Origin: Gleimia sp. 6138-11-ORH1
GTDB lineage: Bacteria; Actinomycetota; Actinomycetes; Actinomycetales; Actinomycetaceae
Reading direction: 5' to 3'
Assembly (NCBI RefSeq): GCF_024814355.1
Contig: NZ_JANUXV010000001.1
Span: 372,001 to 436,000 of the forward strand
Length of the DNA: 64,000 nucleotides
In this document: positions 62,193-64,000 of the stretch, piece by piece
Layout: the number at the start of each line of letters is the position of its first letter
Position numbering within the stretch: position 1 is the stretch's first letter
Program-made: the position numbers and the translations under genes
Notes under the pieces: model-generated
The model's database searches: none
What the model saw: the letters and a program-made list of their open reading frames with translations, nothing else
Told to the model about the DNA's origin: nothing

Positions 62193-63296
62193 ATGGCGGT
62201 AACTGCAGAACGTAATAAGTCACTTGAACTGGCACTTTCCCAAATCGATAAACAGTTCGGTAAAGGCTCTGTCATGCGTTTAGGAGATGACAATCGTCCA
62301 GCGGTGCAGGTGATTCCCACCGGTTCGCTCGCTTTAGACGTTGCCCTTGGAGTTGGTGGTTTTCCTCGCGGACGTATTATTGAAGTTTACGGACCTGAAT
62401 CATCAGGTAAAACTACGGTTGCCCTACACGCAGTTGCCTCAGCGCAACGGCAGGGAGGTAACGCGGCTTTTATCGACGCGGAACACGCTTTAGATCCCGA
62501 GTACGCTAAAAAACTGGGAGTGAACACTGATGAATTACTGGTGTCTCAACCAGATACAGGCGAACAAGCATTAGAAATCGCAGATATGCTAATTCGCTCT
62601 GGGGGGATTGACATTATCGTGATTGACTCAGTGGCTGCGTTGGTACCTAAAGCGGAAATTGAAGGTGACATGGGAGACTCCCACGTTGGTTTACAAGCTC
62701 GATTAATGTCACAGGCTCTTCGTAAACTCACCGGCGCCCTTTCCGCTACGGGAACTACCGCGATTTTCATTAACCAGTTGCGTGAAAAAATTGGGGTATT
62801 CTTTGGGAACCCAGAAACCACCACCGGTGGTAAAGCACTTAAATTCTACGCTTCAGTACGTTTAGACGTACGTCGAATTGAAACACTTAAAGAGGGTACA
62901 AATCCAGTCGGAAACCGTACCAGAGTTAAAGTTGTCAAGAATAAGATGGCTCCTCCGTTTAAGCAAGCAGAGTTTGACATTCTTTACGGAGTGGGAATCT
63001 CGCGGGAAGGTTCCATCATTGACATGGGGGTAGAAACCGGCATCGTCAGAAAATCCGGTTCCTGGTTCACCTACGGCAGTGACCAGCTGGGACAAGGGAA
63101 AGAAAATGTCCGTAAGTTCCTTAAAGACAATCCCGAGTTAGCTAATGAAATTGAACATAAGATTTTAGTAGCCATGGGGATTCGTACAGAAGAAAGTGAA
63201 GTTCCGGCTGTCTCTACTCCAGAAGAAAAGCCTGCTAAAGCATCAGCTAAAGGGCGTAAAAAAGTAGTTGATCCTGCTGAAGACGCTGGTTTCTAG
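62193..63296 (+). CDS. recA: Recombinase RecA
   Basis: 367 aa. Walker [10 protein letters not shown] (67-75), Walker [14 protein letters not shown]1/L2 with [16 protein letters not shown] and [20 protein letters not shown]. Strand exchange and LexA co-protease. ATG 62193 follows AAGGAGAAA. LexA box 180 bp upstream. recX starts on the last base of its stop. No intein. Confidence 0.98.
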   Translation: MAVTAERNKSLELALSQIDKQFGKGSVMRLGDDNRPAVQVIPTGSLALDVALGVGGFPRGRIIEVYGPESSGKTTVALHAVASAQRQGGNAAFIDAEHALDPEYAKKLGVNTDELLVSQPDTGEQALEIADMLIRSGGIDIIVIDSVAALVPKAEIEGDMGDSHVGLQARLMSQALRKLTGALSATGTTAIFINQLREKIGVFFGNPETTTGGKALKFYASVRLDVRRIETLKEGTNPVGNRTRVKVVKNKMAPPFKQAEFDILYGVGISREGSIIDMGVETGIVRKSGSWFTYGSDQLGQGKENVRKFLKDNPELANEIEHKILVAMGIRTEESEVPAVSTPEEKPAKASAKGRKKVVDPAEDAGF

Positions 63297-63886
63297 TGGT
63301 AGATTACTCTGATCCAGAGACTGCTTTTAAACCGCGCCGCCCAGTAAATCCGGCGGCGCGGGCCCAGAAACTTGCCGATCGAAAAAAATGGGCAGCAAGT
63401 TTAACTGGAGTAGAAGCTGAACAAAAAGCAAAAGAGGCTGCACTAAGACTATTAGACCGTTGTGACCAATCGGTAGCTCAGTGCCGGATGAAACTCTTAG
63501 AAAAAGGTTATCCGCCTCAAGCAGTAGAAGTAGCTATCGAAAGGCTAATCGAAATAGGCCTTTTAGATGATTTACGCTTTGGAAAAATGCTGGCCCGCAC
63601 CCGCCATCAAGAACGCGGACTAGTGGGAGCCGCCCTGAAACTAGAACTACAACGTAAAAAAATTCCGGCAGAGACTATCTTGCAGATTATGGACGAATTC
63701 ACCGAATACAGTCCAGTTTCTGCAGCCGAGAAATTAGTTGAGAAAAAACTTCGTAGCATGACTCATCTTAATAAAGATGTAAAGTTTCGCAGACTAATGG
63801 GAATGTTAGCGCGTAAAGGTTATGGTGGAAGTGTAGCAACTGAAGTAATCGGCAAAGCTTTGGAGAAAGAAAATGTGGACACCTAA
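63296..63886 (+). CDS. recX: Regulatory protein RecX
   Basis: 196 aa. Three-helix RecX repeats: ALRLLDRCDQSVAQCRMKLLEKGYPPQAVEVAIERLIEIGLLDDLRFGKMLARTRHQERG and a last repeat MGMLARKGYGGSVATEVI. It modulates RecA filaments. GTG 63296 overlaps the recA stop by one base. The N-terminal 40 residues are basic. Confidence 0.93.
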   Translation: MVDYSDPETAFKPRRPVNPAARAQKLADRKKWAASLTGVEAEQKAKEAALRLLDRCDQSVAQCRMKLLEKGYPPQAVEVAIERLIEIGLLDDLRFGKMLARTRHQERGLVGAALKLELQRKKIPAETILQIMDEFTEYSPVSAAEKLVEKKLRSMTHLNKDVKFRRLMGMLARKGYGGSVATEVIGKALEKENVDT

Positions 63887-64000
63887 GCTTGAAACAACAG
63901 CTGCACAGGTAGTTACCTATCTAAATAAGCTTCCCGAAACAATCGCCACCGCCGAATCATTAACGGGAGGATTGTTAAGCGGAGTCTTAACTTCCGTTCC
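63873..64000 (+). CDS. CinA C-terminal/PncC-type amidohydrolase, 5' part
   Basis: Starts at ATG 63873 inside the recX end (14-bp overlap), with GGAGA upstream. MWTPKLETTAAQVVTYLNK, then ETIATAESLTGGLLSGVLTSV: ATAESxTGG is the hallmark of nicotinamide-nucleotide amidohydrolase domain. The frame runs off the window. Confidence 0.88.
   Translation, partial: MWTPKLETTAAQVVTYLNKLPETIATAESLTGGLLSGVLTSV

Noticed and set aside
1-64000. CRISPR arrays, prophage or intact IS elements
   Set aside because: No regularly spaced repeats, phage structural genes or complete transposase with terminal repeats were seen.

Overview
The window is a stretch of an actinobacterial chromosome with moderate GC. Its conserved blocks (hrcA-dnaJ-rsmE-phoH-ybeY-CNNM-era-recO-uppS, dgt-dnaG, rimP-nusA-ylxR-infB-rbfA-truB-ribF-rpsO-pnp, pgsA-clgR-DUF3046-recA-recX), the DUF3097 and DUF3046 genes, an actinobacterial LexA box and a LAATG sorting signal point to Actinomycetota. 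The comparatively low GC, a lysine-type MurE and paired FemABX transferases fit the family Actinomycetaceae (Actinomyces, Gleimia, Mobiluncus and relatives). The genus is an inference; no rRNA gene is present. Most of the window is housekeeping sequence. No CRISPR array, prophage or intact insertion sequence was seen.

Layout. 1-577 is the 3' end of hemW. 578-1399 is a decayed stretch with a broken IS256/IS1249-type transposase start. 1400-4955 holds an ABC exporter followed by a NarL-type two-component system, with a perfect dyad upstream. 5034-7150 holds two adjacent FemABX peptidoglycan-bridge transferases. 7365-10811 holds a BCCT transporter, a beta-carbonic anhydrase and an arginase-family enzyme. 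10857-12326 is a stand-alone murE with a lysine-type motif. 12436-21931 is DUF3097 and then the CIRCE-controlled hrcA-dnaJ block through uppS. 21973-25538 (minus) is a zinc-uptake operon, znuA-znuC-znuB-zur, ending in a DedA-like gene, with a Zur/Fur-type box on the start codon of znuA. 25733-29210 holds glyQS, dusB and aroD. 29211-30530 holds two paralogous small lipoproteins behind a hairpin-rich leader. 30530-31816 is a GH13-like protein that appears to lack its catalytic residues. 31910-35297 is dgt-dnaG. 35365-37218 (minus) is a cell-wall-anchored choice_anchor_M surface protein with a second Zur-like box. Two tRNAs (CAU, Asn) and two genes of unknown function follow. 39711-50938 is the translation/RNA block rimP to pnp. 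51189-55820 holds a lipoprotein metallopeptidase, an M16 peptidase, a GNAT protein and RNase J. 55845-63886 holds a PfkB kinase, ftsK, pgsA, a clgR-like regulator, DUF3046, a diacylglycerol-kinase-like gene, recA and recX. The start of a cinA/pncC-type gene runs off the end.

How the genes work together. The zinc operon and the wall-anchored protein share a TGAYAA-type dyad about 11.7 kb apart, which suggests one Zur-controlled zinc-scavenging system made of a wall protein plus an ABC importer. MurE and the two FemABX enzymes together predict a lysine-based peptidoglycan with an interpeptide bridge. Several genes (znuA, phoH, uppS, dgt, the M16 peptidase, rnj) have a -10-like hexamer 6-8 nt before the start codon and no Shine-Dalgarno, so leaderless transcription is likely to be common here.

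The most unusual items are the Zur-linked surface protein, the apparently dead GH13 protein, a small protein with two GCGCG motifs between truB and ribF, a lipoprotein metallopeptidase between pnp and the M16 gene, and two related dyads upstream of rbfA.
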